Assembly (NCBI RefSeq): GCF_001642955.1
Contig: NZ_LWSK01000003.1
Span: 1 to 64,000, forward strand
DNA: 64,000 nt
DNA from: Rubripirellula obstinata
GTDB taxonomy: Bacteria > Planctomycetota > Planctomycetia > Pirellulales > Pirellulaceae
Direction: 5' to 3'
Shown in pieces: positions 38,073-47,694 of the stretch. The notes under the pieces were generated by a model. The model was given only the letters and a program-made list of their open reading frames with translations. It was not told where the DNA came from and did not search any database. The position numbers were made by a program, and so were the translations under genes. Position 1 is the first letter of the stretch. Each line of letters opens with the position of its first letter.

Positions 38073-40613
38073 ATGTCGAAACGATTCTTTCTCGTCGCTG
38101 CGTCGCTCTTCCTTCTGTTTTCCGGCCTGCATGCGATCGGTTCACCCAGAGAAACGGATGACTTCAATTTCGGCTGGCAGTTTCACTTGGGAGAAATCAA
38201 GGACGCCAACGCTGCCGCGAATGACTCCGATATTGATTGGCAAGCGATCAGGCTGCCTCATGACTGGAGCATCATCGAGTCCTACCAACAAGAAAACACT
38301 GGCGCGAGTACGGGTTTCTTGCCTGGTGGGATCGGCTGGTATCAAAAGAGTTTTTTGCTGCCCGAATCGGATCGTGGAAAAACGATTTGGGTAGAGTTCG
38401 ATGGTGTGTATTGCAAGTCAGAGGTGTGGATCAACGGCCAGCGTTTGGGTTTTCGACCCAGCGGCTACAGCAGCTTTTCTTATGACCTGACTGAGTTTCT
38501 GAACTTCGGCCAGAAAGCGAATGTCATGACCGTCAAGGTCGATCACTCGGCCTATCTGGATTCCCGCTGGTATACCGGATCGGGGATCTACAGGAACGTC
38601 CGGCTGGTGAAAACATCCCCCGTCCATATTCCGCAGTGGGGCGTGCAAGTCACGACTCCAAACGTGGACGCCGTTTCCGCCGACGTTCAAGTACGGGCAA
38701 GCGTCGTCGGCCCTGACGGCGACAACGCTGAGCTACAGATCAGCATCATTGACTCTGACGGAACGGTCGTCGCGACGAAGGTGGCCAACGAATCTGACGG
38801 ACAATTCGAGAGCACCATCGCCGTGTCGATGCCCGACCTTTGGAGCGTCGATACGCCCAATCTGTACATCGCTCGGACCACCGTCAAACTCAATGGATCG
38901 GTGGTCGATGAAACGGAAACCAAGTTTGGCATTCGCTCGTTCAACTTTGATGCGAACAAAGGTTTTTCCCTCAACGGCGAATCGATGAAAATCAAAGGTG
39001 TCAACTTGCACCATGACGCCGGTGCGGTCGGCGCGGCCGTACCCAAAGCGATTTGGGAAGACCGTGTTAGGAAGCTCAAGTCCATCGGGGGCAATGCGAT
39101 CCGCATGTCTCACAATCCGCACTCCGTCGAATTGATGGACGTCTGCGATGAAATGGGCATGCTGGTCATCGATGAATTTTTTGACGAGTGGCACATCCCC
39201 AAAGACAAAAGCATCGTCTACGTGGGCGACAACAAAGCGAAGGGTCTGGATATCGCGCGGGGATACAGCGAGTATTTCGATGAGTGGGCTCAGCGCGATC
39301 TGAAAGATCTGATCCGACGAGACTTTAATCATCCGTCGGTCATCATCTGGAGCATCGGCAACGAGATTGAATGGACATTCCCGAAGTATTCGCAGGCTTT
39401 CAAAATCCTAAACCCCGATGCCGTCGCGCACGAAACGCCGCCTGTCTTTGATCCTGAAAAGGTGAAACCAGTGATCGATCAATTGACCGGTGGCAACGAT
39501 CCACTGGCGAGTACCGCGATGCAGCTATCCGCTTGGGTCAAAGAAATGGATACCTCGCGACCGGTCACTTGTGGCAGCGTTCGACCGGCGATCGCAGCGG
39601 CCAGCGGCTATGCGGACGCCGTTGATATCCTTGGGTTCAATTACCGAGCCGAATGCTACGATATTGCTCATCAAACCTATCCCGACCTAAAGATCATCGG
39701 GTCTGAAAACTGGGGCGCGTATTCAGAATGGAAGAGTGTCAAGGATCGCGACTTCGTCAGCGGAATGTTTGCCTGGACCGGGTTCGCTTACCTCGGCGAA
39801 GCAGGGCCGTGGCCACGAAAGGGACTCAATCTGGCGTTCTTTGACTTCGCCGGTTCCAAGACGCCGCGAGGACACTTTTTTGAATGCTTGTGGAAAGACG
39901 AGCCGAAGGTCTACATGGTCACGACTCCGGCAGCCGAATCCGAGTACTCTTACTCCGATTCGACGGGTTGGTCGTTCGAGATGCAGATGCTGCCGCCGCC
40001 ACTTTGGGGTGACCTTCGCAGATGGGAATGGTATCGCGTCAACGAACATTGGGCCTATGAAGACGGTGAAGACATCGTCGTTCAGGTCTACACCAACTGT
40101 GATCAAGCCGAGCTTTTCCTCGACGGCAACAGCCTTGGTAGGCAAGCGTTGGCGGATTTTCCTGATGACCATGTCATCAAGTGGCTGGTTCCGTACGACC
40201 GCGGAAAGCTCGTCGTCAAAGGCTTCAACGATGGAAAAGCCGTCGAAGAGTTCTCCCTTGAAACGCCGGGGACACCCGCAAGGATCGAATTGGCTTGCGA
40301 CAATGAAATCCTGATCGCGGATCGATACGATGTCGTGCGCGTCACGGTCCAACTACAAGACAAGCTGGGACGCCCCATCACCAACTTGGAAACTCCGGTC
40401 ACGTTTCAATTGTCGGGGCCTGCCGAATTATTGGCGGTCGACAACGGATCTGAAAACAACATCCAGTCTCATTATCAGAGCACCGTTGGGACGAACAACG
40501 GGCGAGCGAGCGCGTTGATTCGAGCGGGCGACGAAGTGGGAACATGCAAGTTGACGGTGTCCGCAGGAAGCAATCTCAGCAATACGCTGAAATTGAAAAT
40601 CGTGTCACCGTAG
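38073..40613 (+). CDS. GH2 beta-galactosidase, short type
   Basis: 846 residues with a signal peptide (1-23, ends LHAIG). Domains: N-terminal sugar-binding jelly roll (about 28-190, FNFGWQFHLG, LPHDWSIIESY, FDGVYCKSEVWINGQRLGF), Ig-like domain, TIM barrel (about 300-600) with SIGNEIEW (acid/base Glu431) and IIGSENWG (Glu545 in the nucleophile position), a DUF4982-like and an invasin/Ig-like C-terminus (ARIELACDNEILIADRYDVV onward). It should release beta-D-galactose, possibly 6-O-methylated, from porphyran or agar oligosaccharides. It is convergent with a paralogue at 40625 and divergent from the AraC/P450 operon, so it may feed methyl-galactose to that pathway. Confidence 0.9.
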   Translation: MSKRFFLVAASLFLLFSGLHAIGSPRETDDFNFGWQFHLGEIKDANAAANDSDIDWQAIRLPHDWSIIESYQQENTGASTGFLPGGIGWYQKSFLLPESDRGKTIWVEFDGVYCKSEVWINGQRLGFRPSGYSSFSYDLTEFLNFGQKANVMTVKVDHSAYLDSRWYTGSGIYRNVRLVKTSPVHIPQWGVQVTTPNVDAVSADVQVRASVVGPDGDNAELQISIIDSDGTVVATKVANESDGQFESTIAVSMPDLWSVDTPNLYIARTTVKLNGSVVDETETKFGIRSFNFDANKGFSLNGESMKIKGVNLHHDAGAVGAAVPKAIWEDRVRKLKSIGGNAIRMSHNPHSVELMDVCDEMGMLVIDEFFDEWHIPKDKSIVYVGDNKAKGLDIARGYSEYFDEWAQRDLKDLIRRDFNHPSVIIWSIGNEIEWTFPKYSQAFKILNPDAVAHETPPVFDPEKVKPVIDQLTGGNDPLASTAMQLSAWVKEMDTSRPVTCGSVRPAIAAASGYADAVDILGFNYRAECYDIAHQTYPDLKIIGSENWGAYSEWKSVKDRDFVSGMFAWTGFAYLGEAGPWPRKGLNLAFFDFAGSKTPRGHFFECLWKDEPKVYMVTTPAAESEYSYSDSTGWSFEMQMLPPPLWGDLRRWEWYRVNEHWAYEDGEDIVVQVYTNCDQAELFLDGNSLGRQALADFPDDHVIKWLVPYDRGKLVVKGFNDGKAVEEFSLETPGTPARIELACDNEILIADRYDVVRVTVQLQDKLGRPITNLETPVTFQLSGPAELLAVDNGSENNIQSHYQSTVGTNNGRASALIRAGDEVGTCKLTVSAGSNLSNTLKLKIVSP

Positions 40614-40624
40614 TGGCAACCCCA

Positions 40625-43195
40625 TCACTTCACCCTCAACTCGATTTCGTTGCTTTGCATTTCGCCTGCGCGAGCACGAATCGTGGCGGTTCCGGGCTTC
40701 TGGTTCGACTGGACGATCAGCAAACAACGTCCCTGATGCGTTTGCACCCGATCGGATTGGTATTGAACGACGGTTGTTCCTGATCCGTTATCAACGCCGA
40801 GTGACCGTACTGCACCGTCCACTTCAAAGACTACTTCGGATTCAATGGACCGGACGGCAATGCCGTTCTCATCGACCACCTGGGCTACGACGTGAGCGAC
40901 ATCGTTGCCATCCGCTTCAAGCGAGGATCTATCGATCGTTAGCTTGATCGAACGAGGTGTCCCAGCGGTTTGCAGTTGATCGCTCGCCGAAGATGTACGA
41001 GCAACCAAGTCGCCCGACTCAAAAGGCACCGCCCACTTGAAGATGCGATCGGGGAAATCAGACAGGCTCTTGACCCCCAGCGATCGATTGTTCAACAACA
41101 GCTCGACACGATCGCTATTGGCGTAGACTTCTGCCACGATCGTTTGACCCGTTTCATAATTCCAGTGACGATTGACCTTGTGCCAATTCCATGTTCGCCT
41201 GGTCCAGGCGTCGGCTGGCTCCGTCGCAACGATCCCGGTTTCCTTGTCGATCTTATAGTCCGAATCATCCAAGGCTTGCGTCGCTAGGTAAACGTGCGGC
41301 TGATCGCTCCACAGTGTTTTCATTAAGTGATAAGACGGCTTCTCGAATCCGGCGGTATCGATCAGACCGCTGAGCACGCCTTTCCGCGGCCATGCACCAT
41401 TGGCCTCGCCCATGTAATCGGCTCCCGTCCAAAGAAACACGCCCGAGATGAAAGGACGTTCTAGCACTGCTTTCCACTCATGCCATTGACCAAGGTTTTC
41501 GGTTCCCATGACGATCTTCTCTGGATAGTTTCGACGAGCGAAATCGTAGACGACTCGTCGATAGCTGTAGCCGACGACGTCCAACGCGTCGGTGTAACCC
41601 GAGGCATGGCTGACTGATGGCAAAATGCAATTGGCGGTCACCGGACGCGTCGTGTCCATCTGCTTGGTCCAGCGCGACAGCTTCATCGCAGTATCGGCAA
41701 GAACGTACTTCCCCGGCTCGGTGGAATCGAGCCGCTTGCGAACTTCGTCGGGGGAAAGATGCGGAGGCGTCCAGAAGTAGTTTCCCTTCGCGTCAGCATC
41801 GAAGTAACCCGATGCTTCTCGATAGCGGGGATACGTCCATTCGATCTCGTTCCCAATACTCCACTGGAAAATGCAGGGATGATTGCGATCGCGAAGCATG
41901 GTCGCCTTCAAATCACTCTCAGCCCAGTCTTGAAAAAACTCAGCGTGACCGCGCGTGATCCGATCATCATGATTCTCCATCATGTTCAGTCGCTTGTCTT
42001 TTGGATTGTCCCATTCGTCATAGAACTCTTCCTGAACCAGCAAACCCATCTCGTCGCAAAGATCAAGGAACTCCGATGATGCTGGATTGTGAGCCGTTCG
42101 AATCGCGTTGCAGCCAGCGGCGATTAGCTTTGCAAAACGTCTCTTCCAAACTCCCTTGGGCACCGCCGCGCCGACCAAGCCTGCTGCATGATGAAGGCAC
42201 ACGCCTTTGATCAGCGTCGGTTTGCCATTGATCGAAAAACCGGTGTCACGATCGAATCGAATGGTTCGGATTCCAAACCGCGTCCGATAGGAATCAATGA
42301 CGCTTCCTTCGTTGACGATCGAGATTTCGGCAACGTAAAGATTCGGGTCGCTGATGTCCCAAAGTTTGGGCGAATCAACCGAAAGTATCTGCTCGGCGGT
42401 CCGGGTGGTCTGGGCAGGAATCGTCTCGTCGCTACTTTGTTGGGCAACGACGTTTTGCTGATCGTCAAAAATTTTGGTAACGACTTGAATCGACTTTGGC
42501 TTAGCAAACGCATTCTTGACGTCGATGTCGATCTCAATCGTTGCACTTTCCTGTGACACGGTTGGAGTTCGAATGAACGTTCCCCAAACCGGGACATGCA
42601 ACTTGTTGGTCGTGACAAGATCGACGTTTCGATAGATTCCGGATCCGGTGTACCAGCGACTGTCTGCATACCGCGAGTGGTCGACTTTCACCGCCACCAC
42701 GTTGTCCTCGCCCGAAGCGTTCAAATACGGCGTGATGTCAAAGTTGAATGGAGAATAGCCAAACGGATGAAACCCAAGTTTTTCACCATTGATCCAAACT
42801 TCGGCACGATTGTAAACGCCATCAAAACACAAGTAGACGAGCTGGTCCTCGCCAACATCGACCTTGAAATGCTTGCGATACCATCCCACACCGCCGGGCA
42901 GATACCCTCCGCAACCTTCCAAATCCTTACTGAACGGCGATTCCACGCTCCAGTCGTGCGGCAACCGCAATACACGCCAATCAGAATCATCGTACTGAAG
43001 CGTCTGCGCTGGATCATCTAGTAATGGATCGTCTTGTAACGAGAACTTCCAACCCGAATTGAAATCACTCACTCGGGTGCCGTCATCACCATCACAAGAA
43101 ACGCAGACGAAGCCAACGACGATCGAAGCCAACCATCGAACAAGACCGTCAGCAAAGCGGTTGATGGAATTTGAAAGAGTTGTTTTGGTTGACAT
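40625..43195 (-). CDS. GH2 beta-galactosidase, short type, lipoprotein-like
   Basis: 856 residues. The leader (LVRWLASIVVGFVCVSCDGD) suggests a lipoprotein with Cys at the cleavage site. Domains match the GH2 at 38073: jelly roll (LPHDWSVESPFSKDLEGCGG, FDGVYNRAEVWINGEKLGF), TIM barrel with QWSIGNEIEW (acid/base) and VMGTENLGQWHEW (nucleophile region), then Ig-like C-terminal domains. The two proteins are alike throughout and are encoded tail to tail, 11 bases apart. This one follows the GH117 gene (43299) on the same strand with a gap of 103 bases, so exo-acting GH117 and GH2 would alternate along the oligosaccharide. Confidence 0.9.
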   Translation of the reverse strand: MSTKTTLSNSINRFADGLVRWLASIVVGFVCVSCDGDDGTRVSDFNSGWKFSLQDDPLLDDPAQTLQYDDSDWRVLRLPHDWSVESPFSKDLEGCGGYLPGGVGWYRKHFKVDVGEDQLVYLCFDGVYNRAEVWINGEKLGFHPFGYSPFNFDITPYLNASGEDNVVAVKVDHSRYADSRWYTGSGIYRNVDLVTTNKLHVPVWGTFIRTPTVSQESATIEIDIDVKNAFAKPKSIQVVTKIFDDQQNVVAQQSSDETIPAQTTRTAEQILSVDSPKLWDISDPNLYVAEISIVNEGSVIDSYRTRFGIRTIRFDRDTGFSINGKPTLIKGVCLHHAAGLVGAAVPKGVWKRRFAKLIAAGCNAIRTAHNPASSEFLDLCDEMGLLVQEEFYDEWDNPKDKRLNMMENHDDRITRGHAEFFQDWAESDLKATMLRDRNHPCIFQWSIGNEIEWTYPRYREASGYFDADAKGNYFWTPPHLSPDEVRKRLDSTEPGKYVLADTAMKLSRWTKQMDTTRPVTANCILPSVSHASGYTDALDVVGYSYRRVVYDFARRNYPEKIVMGTENLGQWHEWKAVLERPFISGVFLWTGADYMGEANGAWPRKGVLSGLIDTAGFEKPSYHLMKTLWSDQPHVYLATQALDDSDYKIDKETGIVATEPADAWTRRTWNWHKVNRHWNYETGQTIVAEVYANSDRVELLLNNRSLGVKSLSDFPDRIFKWAVPFESGDLVARTSSASDQLQTAGTPRSIKLTIDRSSLEADGNDVAHVVAQVVDENGIAVRSIESEVVFEVDGAVRSLGVDNGSGTTVVQYQSDRVQTHQGRCLLIVQSNQKPGTATIRARAGEMQSNEIELRVK

Positions 43196-43298
43196 CAGAT
43201 CCAGCCTTGTTTTGGCATCGGAGAAACCCTTGTTTGGCTTCGTAGAAAGATTGAGGAACAGCGCGTCATGTTGAAGTGCGACTACTCTTCAGACGACG

Positions 43299-44471
43299 CT
43301 ACTTACTTGCTTCACCCGGCGCGGTGTGACTTTTTTTAGTCTTGGACGTAAAGCGGCGAATGTACTGGTAGTGCCACGAGTGATATTTGTGGGTCAGTCC
43401 CCATCGCAGAATTTCAGTTGGCTCCTTTTCCGTATCAGCAGCACGGTTCAGGCCGATCGCGTGCGGAGCGTCTTTGATGACCGACATGATCTCAAAGTTG
43501 ATGCCATCAGGAGCCCACTGGATCGTGTTTTTCTCGGGACCATCGGTCGTGATCAGTGAAGCGATTCCGCCGTTGTAGGGCCACACGCAAACCTCGTGAC
43601 CACTGTTGCTGACCGGGTTGTAGGGGCTCTTGATGTAAGGCCCTTTTGGATTGTCGGCGACCGCAACCCCGTGGCGAATTTGACGACCACCAAACGTGAT
43701 CGCTTCTCCCATCTGTTCGCCCTTGTAGTAAAGATAGAACTTTCCCTTGAACGGCAAGATGCAAGGGTCGTGGACCTTGTGACTATCGAAGTCGCCCTTC
43801 TTGATGACCTTGAAGCGGTTGTCTTCATCGCCTTCCCAGACGCCGTTGGCGGCGGGACTGAGGATCGGTTCTTTGCTTTTGGTCCAAGGGCCGTTGGGGG
43901 AATCGGACCATGCAAGTCCAACTTGGTTTTTGACGCGAACGTTGTAGGGCGACTTCACTGTTTGGTAACACAGGTAGTACATTCCATCGTGCTTCATGAT
44001 CTCGCAAGTGAACACCGACCGATCGTCGTACGCGCCCGGTTCGCCACGTGGGACCGCGAGACCTTGTTCGTCCCAAGTGATGCCATCGTCGCTGGTGGCG
44101 TACCAAAGATCGCATCGATCCCACGGGAACACTTTGTCTTTGTCGTGATCGCCACCGAATCCTTGAGTCGGCCCGACACCGCGGGAGTACCAAACGTAGT
44201 ACTTGCCATCCTCTTTGATCATGGCACTGGGATCGCGGCGGATGATGCCTTCTTCATAGGCGAGGTCACCCTTCAAGTCCTGGGTCTCAAATTCAACGTA
44301 CCAATCATTGCCAATGTCGGGCCACTGCAGAGCACGCTTGGATGCTGCGCTGAGTTTGTCCGGGTTGGTAATGCCGAGAAAGTCGACTTGTTCTGGCGTC
44401 GGCAGGGTCGCAACCTGTCCCCAAGCGGTTGAGTAAAGAAAGAGGGTAACGGCAATCGTTGGCAGTCGCAT
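43299..44471 (-). CDS. GH117 alpha-1,3-(3,6-anhydro)-L-galactosidase
   Basis: 390 residues from the ATG at 44471, which opens a signal peptide (MRLPTIAVTLFLYSTAWGQ). The five-bladed propeller of GH117 is recognisable: EEGIIRRDPSAMIKEDGKYY then VWYSRGV, CDLWYATSDDGITWDEQG, RSVFTCEIMKHDGMYYLCYQ, KVHDPCILPFKGKFYLYYKG and SNSGHEVCVWPYNGGIASLI. The acid residues that act in this family lie in RRDPS and HDP. It should split 3,6-anhydro-L-galactose from the non-reducing end of neoagaro-oligosaccharides, feeding the pathway encoded at 45369-52318. It is divergent from the GntR gene, with a TGTTAACA palindrome in the gap. Confidence 0.88.
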   Translation of the reverse strand: MRLPTIAVTLFLYSTAWGQVATLPTPEQVDFLGITNPDKLSAASKRALQWPDIGNDWYVEFETQDLKGDLAYEEGIIRRDPSAMIKEDGKYYVWYSRGVGPTQGFGGDHDKDKVFPWDRCDLWYATSDDGITWDEQGLAVPRGEPGAYDDRSVFTCEIMKHDGMYYLCYQTVKSPYNVRVKNQVGLAWSDSPNGPWTKSKEPILSPAANGVWEGDEDNRFKVIKKGDFDSHKVHDPCILPFKGKFYLYYKGEQMGEAITFGGRQIRHGVAVADNPKGPYIKSPYNPVSNSGHEVCVWPYNGGIASLITTDGPEKNTIQWAPDGINFEIMSVIKDAPHAIGLNRAADTEKEPTEILRWGLTHKYHSWHYQYIRRFTSKTKKSHTAPGEASK

Positions 44472-44557
44472 TTGATCTCTCGGATTGCTGAGTGCATGGG
44501 GTGCATGAGGGGTATCCCGGCTAGATGAACCACCAAAAAGCCGTCTGGTCATATGTT

Positions 44558-44570
44558 GATTGTTAACAAG
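44558..44570. promoter_or_regulatory. Candidate operator, TGTTAACA core
   Basis: GATTGTTAACAAG, core at 44561-44568, lies 87 bases before the GH117 start and 123 bases before the GntR start. It is the site nearest to a FadR-type GntR gene, which is consistent with autoregulation. Confidence 0.6.
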
Positions 44571-44692
44571 ATAGCAGCTACAATCGTAGAATCAACTGCT
44601 CTGAGCAGCGAAACCAACACCACCGAAATCCGTCAAAGCGACCTGCTGACGACGGGATTGAACCAGATCAGCACGCCCTTAGAGGACTGAAT

Positions 44693-45295
44693 ATGCCCAT
44701 TTCACCGAAGACTGTTCGAGAACAGGTGACGAATCAAATCCGAGATGATTTGGTGTCTGGACGCTTCGAAGCGGGTTCGATGCTCCGTGAAATTGAACTG
44801 GCCAGCCGCTTGGGGGTCAGCCGCGGACCCGTTCGCGATGCCTTTATTCATCTTTCTCAGGAAGGCTATCTGGCGTACTACGCCAACCGTGGGGTGATGG
44901 TGCGGCACCCGCCTAATCCTGATGAGCGAACCTTTATTACGTCGATCCGCCAACAGATCGAAACACATGTGGTGGAAAACGGGATCCAAGACCTCACGGA
45001 TGAATCGTTTCAGAAGGTCGAAGCGGCGCTGGAGCGATTAAAAGAAGCGTGTGACGTTGGCAAGGCGACCGGAATTGCTCTGCGCGACATTGAGTTTCAT
45101 GAGTCGATCATGAGGGCTTGCGGTGGAGAAGACCTGGTGGGTGCTTGGCGACAACTTTGCTCGCGAATGTTGCTTTCGTATTCGCGGCATGACAATTATC
45201 AGCAAACGTATCAAGAACACCTTGAGATCTTCACTTCATTGTCCGCCCGAAGTGTGAAGCGAACGGTCAAGGCGCTCAAAGCAAACATCAAGTAG
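44693..45295 (+). CDS. GntR-family regulator (FadR/FCD-like)
   Basis: 200 residues. The winged helix-turn-helix is at about 8-70 (VREQVTNQIRDDLVSGRFEA, LASRLGVSRGPVRDAFIHLS). The C-terminal helical domain (about 85-195, with IEFHESIMRACGGEDLVGAW) is FCD-like and probably binds a sugar acid with a metal. It is somewhat short for the class (usually 210-240). It is divergent from a GH117 gene and upstream of the anhydrogalactose pathway. The palindrome with a GT-TA-AC core in front of it and at five other places fits the operators of this class, so I propose it as the regulator of those sites. Confidence 0.85.
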   Translation: MPISPKTVREQVTNQIRDDLVSGRFEAGSMLREIELASRLGVSRGPVRDAFIHLSQEGYLAYYANRGVMVRHPPNPDERTFITSIRQQIETHVVENGIQDLTDESFQKVEAALERLKEACDVGKATGIALRDIEFHESIMRACGGEDLVGAWRQLCSRMLLSYSRHDNYQQTYQEHLEIFTSLSARSVKRTVKALKANIK

Positions 45296-45368
45296 CAAGC
45301 AGGCATCTTCGATCGCGCTGCCTCATTTTTAATCAACCGGTTCTCTTTCACGCGAAAGATTCGTCTCT

Positions 45369-46538
45369 ATGTTTATCGGTATCTTGGCGGCTCTTATTGC
45401 GGGGACCATGCTGGGTCTCTACGCGCTTCCTGGGAAATTTACCAGCGACTTTGAGGAAGAAAACAAGTGGAGTTTGTTTTTCATTTTGACGATGTTTGCG
45501 GTTCCCTTGATTGCAACGTTCGGTTTGATGAAAGGCGTCGGGGCAATCTATTCTGAGATTGATTCAAGCATCCTGATCACCATGATCGTGTCCAGCTTCC
45601 TGTGGGGTGTGGGTGTGATGATGTGGGGTAAGGCCATTGATCACATTGGTATGTCGCTCGGATTTTCTCTGTTCATTGGGACCGTGATTTTAGTTGGCAG
45701 CGTGTTGCCGCTGGGGATCGCCATTTCCAAAGGCCAACCACTGCCGTCGACGCCAACACTGATCGCCATCCTAATCGGGATCGCGATTGTGTTGATGGGA
45801 GTGCTGTCCAATGGAAAAGCTGGGTTGAAACGCGAAGCAGATGAAATGGCGCTAAAGGCTGGTGAAGCGAAGGCTGGTGAAGCGAGGGCTGGCGAAGGAT
45901 CAGCGGGTGAAGGATCAGCGGGCGACAGCGAAACAGCCAAGCCCAAGTCGTATGCGATTGGAATTCTGATCGCTGTCACGGGTGGTTTGTTGGCGACGGG
46001 ATTCAATGTCGCGTTTACCTACGGTGCAGGGCCGCTGGCAGACGCAGTCAAAGCGAACGGCAATCCAGGCTGGATGACCGCGATGGCCGTGATGTTGCCC
46101 GTCTTTCTAAGCGGCGGCGTCGCGATGACCGTCTATTTCCTGATTCAATTGTCCAAAAAGAAGGCTTGGGGAAAATTCAAAACTCCTGCGTTCGGGAAGA
46201 ACTTTGTTTTGATCTTCATCATGGCAGTGTTTCACTATGCCGCTTCGGCGATGTATGCCTTTGCCGCTGATAGCCTGGGTGCAAACGGTCCAGTGGTGGT
46301 CTACGCCATCTTCAATACAACCTGTCTGGTCGTCGCGGTTGTTAGCGGCATCTTGACGGGTGAATGGACCAAGGCATCACCGCAGGCGAAGCGATGGCTT
46401 TACACGGGGCTGACCTGCATGGTTGTCGGCGTGCTGGTGTTGGCCTACGGCCAGACGCTCGATCAACCGACCGCCGTCGAAACCACAGTTGAAACCGCAG
46501 CCAATTCTTTCATGAACTTGCACCAAGTGGGAGCTTAA
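45369..46538 (+). CDS. RhaT-like sugar permease (DMT superfamily)
   Basis: 389 residues with about ten membrane helices. MFIGILAALIAGTMLGLYAL then PGKFTSDFEEENKWSLFF, and the middle and end (GIGIAIVLMGVLSN-like, MAVFHYAASAMYAF) resemble the L-rhamnose/H+ symporter family (PF06379). Between helices 5 and 6 lies a low-complexity insertion of AGE/AGEGS units (about residues 160-190) encoded by 12-15-bp repeats. It begins the rightward unit leading to epimerase, dehydrogenases and cycloisomerase, so 3,6-anhydro-L-galactose is a sensible cargo. The cargo is inference. Confidence 0.8.
   Translation: MFIGILAALIAGTMLGLYALPGKFTSDFEEENKWSLFFILTMFAVPLIATFGLMKGVGAIYSEIDSSILITMIVSSFLWGVGVMMWGKAIDHIGMSLGFSLFIGTVILVGSVLPLGIAISKGQPLPSTPTLIAILIGIAIVLMGVLSNGKAGLKREADEMALKAGEAKAGEARAGEGSAGEGSAGDSETAKPKSYAIGILIAVTGGLLATGFNVAFTYGAGPLADAVKANGNPGWMTAMAVMLPVFLSGGVAMTVYFLIQLSKKKAWGKFKTPAFGKNFVLIFIMAVFHYAASAMYAFAADSLGANGPVVVYAIFNTTCLVVAVVSGILTGEWTKASPQAKRWLYTGLTCMVVGVLVLAYGQTLDQPTAVETTVETAANSFMNLHQVGA
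45853..45927 (+). repeat. Short tandem repeats inside the RhaT-like gene
   Basis: Units such as GCTGGTGAAGCGAAG and GCGGGTGAAGGATCA repeat in frame and encode AGEAKAGEARAGEGSAGEGS in the cytoplasmic loop between helices 5 and 6. Confidence 0.65.
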
Positions 46539-46542
46539 TTCG

Positions 46543-47595
46543 GTGAACCTATCCAAAGATCCCTTTGGCGAAGTCGATGGTGAGGCAGTGGACCTGTTCA
46601 CCTTGCAAAACGACAATGGCGTCACCATCAAGGTGACCACCTACGGCGGCACGGTGACGTCGATGGTGGTGCCGGACCGGGACGGAAATCGCAGCGACAT
46701 CGTCTGTGGGTTTGACACCCTGGATGGCTACTTTGCTGACGAGTACAAAAAGAATTCGCCCTATTTCGGATGTCTGGTTGGACGCTACGCGGCGCGAATC
46801 AAAGATGGCAAGTTCACCGTCGATGGCACCGATCATCAAGTCGCCACCAACGATGGTCCCAATCACTTGCATGGCGGGGTGAAGGGGTTTGATAAGCGAG
46901 TTTGGCAGGTTGTCAAAACAGCACAGGACAATGATTCCGTTTCACTAACTTTGTCATTGGATAGCCCCGATGGTGAGGAGTCATTTCCAGGGAACTTAAA
47001 GGTTGTCGTCGAGTACCGCTTGACCAACGACAACGAAATTCAAATCAAGTACCAAGCCGAAACTGACAAAACGACGCCTGTTTCCTTGACCAATCACACC
47101 TATTTCAACCTGAACGGGTTCGCAGACAAAGTCCTCGATCACGTTTTGCAGTTAAGCAGTGATCGCATCCTGGTGCCCGACGAAACCAATGTTCCGGTAG
47201 GCGAGGAAGCACCGGTTGCCGGCACTGCCGCCGACTTTAACCAGCCCAAGCGGATTGGCGATGCCTTTGACGAATTGCCGCTCGGGTTCGAGCACTTTTA
47301 TGCGCTCAACAAACCCGACGGATCGCTTCAAAAGGTGGCCGAGGTGAACGAGCCCACGACCGGTCGCAGATTGGAAGTTTTTTCAACCGAACCAGGGACT
47401 TTGTTCTACACCGGCAGGTATACCTCCGACAATTTGAAGCGTGAAAGTGGCGATCAATTTGGTCAGTTCCGTGCCTTCTGCGTCGAGACATCCAAGTATC
47501 CCAATGGCCCCAACATTGACGGAGCGCCCAAGAGCGTTCTGAAACCAGGTGAGAAGTACGACGAAATGACGGTCTACAAACTCAGTTGGACCTAG
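46543..47595 (+). CDS. galM: Aldose 1-epimerase (GalM-like mutarotase)
   Basis: 350 residues from a GTG start four bases after the RhaT-like stop. TYGGTVTSMVVPDRDGNRSD, YFGCLVGRYAARIKDGKF, PNHLHGGVKGFDKRVWQ (catalytic His), SLTNHTYFNLNG (second His) and the C-terminal catalytic Glu region (FCVETSKYPNGPNIDG) are those of the GalM family. It interconverts alpha and beta anomers of aldoses. There is no signal peptide, so it acts in the cytoplasm, where it could serve galactose released from galactan or anhydrogalactose. Close spacing indicates an operon with the permease. Confidence 0.88.
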   Translation: MNLSKDPFGEVDGEAVDLFTLQNDNGVTIKVTTYGGTVTSMVVPDRDGNRSDIVCGFDTLDGYFADEYKKNSPYFGCLVGRYAARIKDGKFTVDGTDHQVATNDGPNHLHGGVKGFDKRVWQVVKTAQDNDSVSLTLSLDSPDGEESFPGNLKVVVEYRLTNDNEIQIKYQAETDKTTPVSLTNHTYFNLNGFADKVLDHVLQLSSDRILVPDETNVPVGEEAPVAGTAADFNQPKRIGDAFDELPLGFEHFYALNKPDGSLQKVAEVNEPTTGRRLEVFSTEPGTLFYTGRYTSDNLKRESGDQFGQFRAFCVETSKYPNGPNIDGAPKSVLKPGEKYDEMTVYKLSWT

Positions 47596-47603
47596 GAACT
47601 TCT

Positions 47604-47669
47604 GTAGTGGACGCGGCCACGAGTCCCTCCACTTTCCCAACCGCTAGGACTCGTGGCCTCGTCCACTAC
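47604..47669. repeat. REP-like perfect hairpin (GTAGTGGACG family)
   Basis: GTAGTGGACGCGGCCACGAG at the left pairs with CTCGTGGCCTCGTCCACTAC at the right (one mismatch), with a loop of about 20 bases. It lies inside the operon between the epimerase and the MDR gene. Confidence 0.75.
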
Positions 47670-47694
47670 TATTATTCCCCCCAAGTAACAAAAC

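Noticed and set aside
39723-40352. 209-codon open frame on the minus strand
   Set aside because: Antisense to the GH2 gene at 38073, which is unambiguous.
43596-44432. 278-codon open frame on the plus strand
   Set aside because: Antisense to the GH117 gene, which has full propeller motifs and a signal peptide. No domain or ribosome binding site in the mirror frame.
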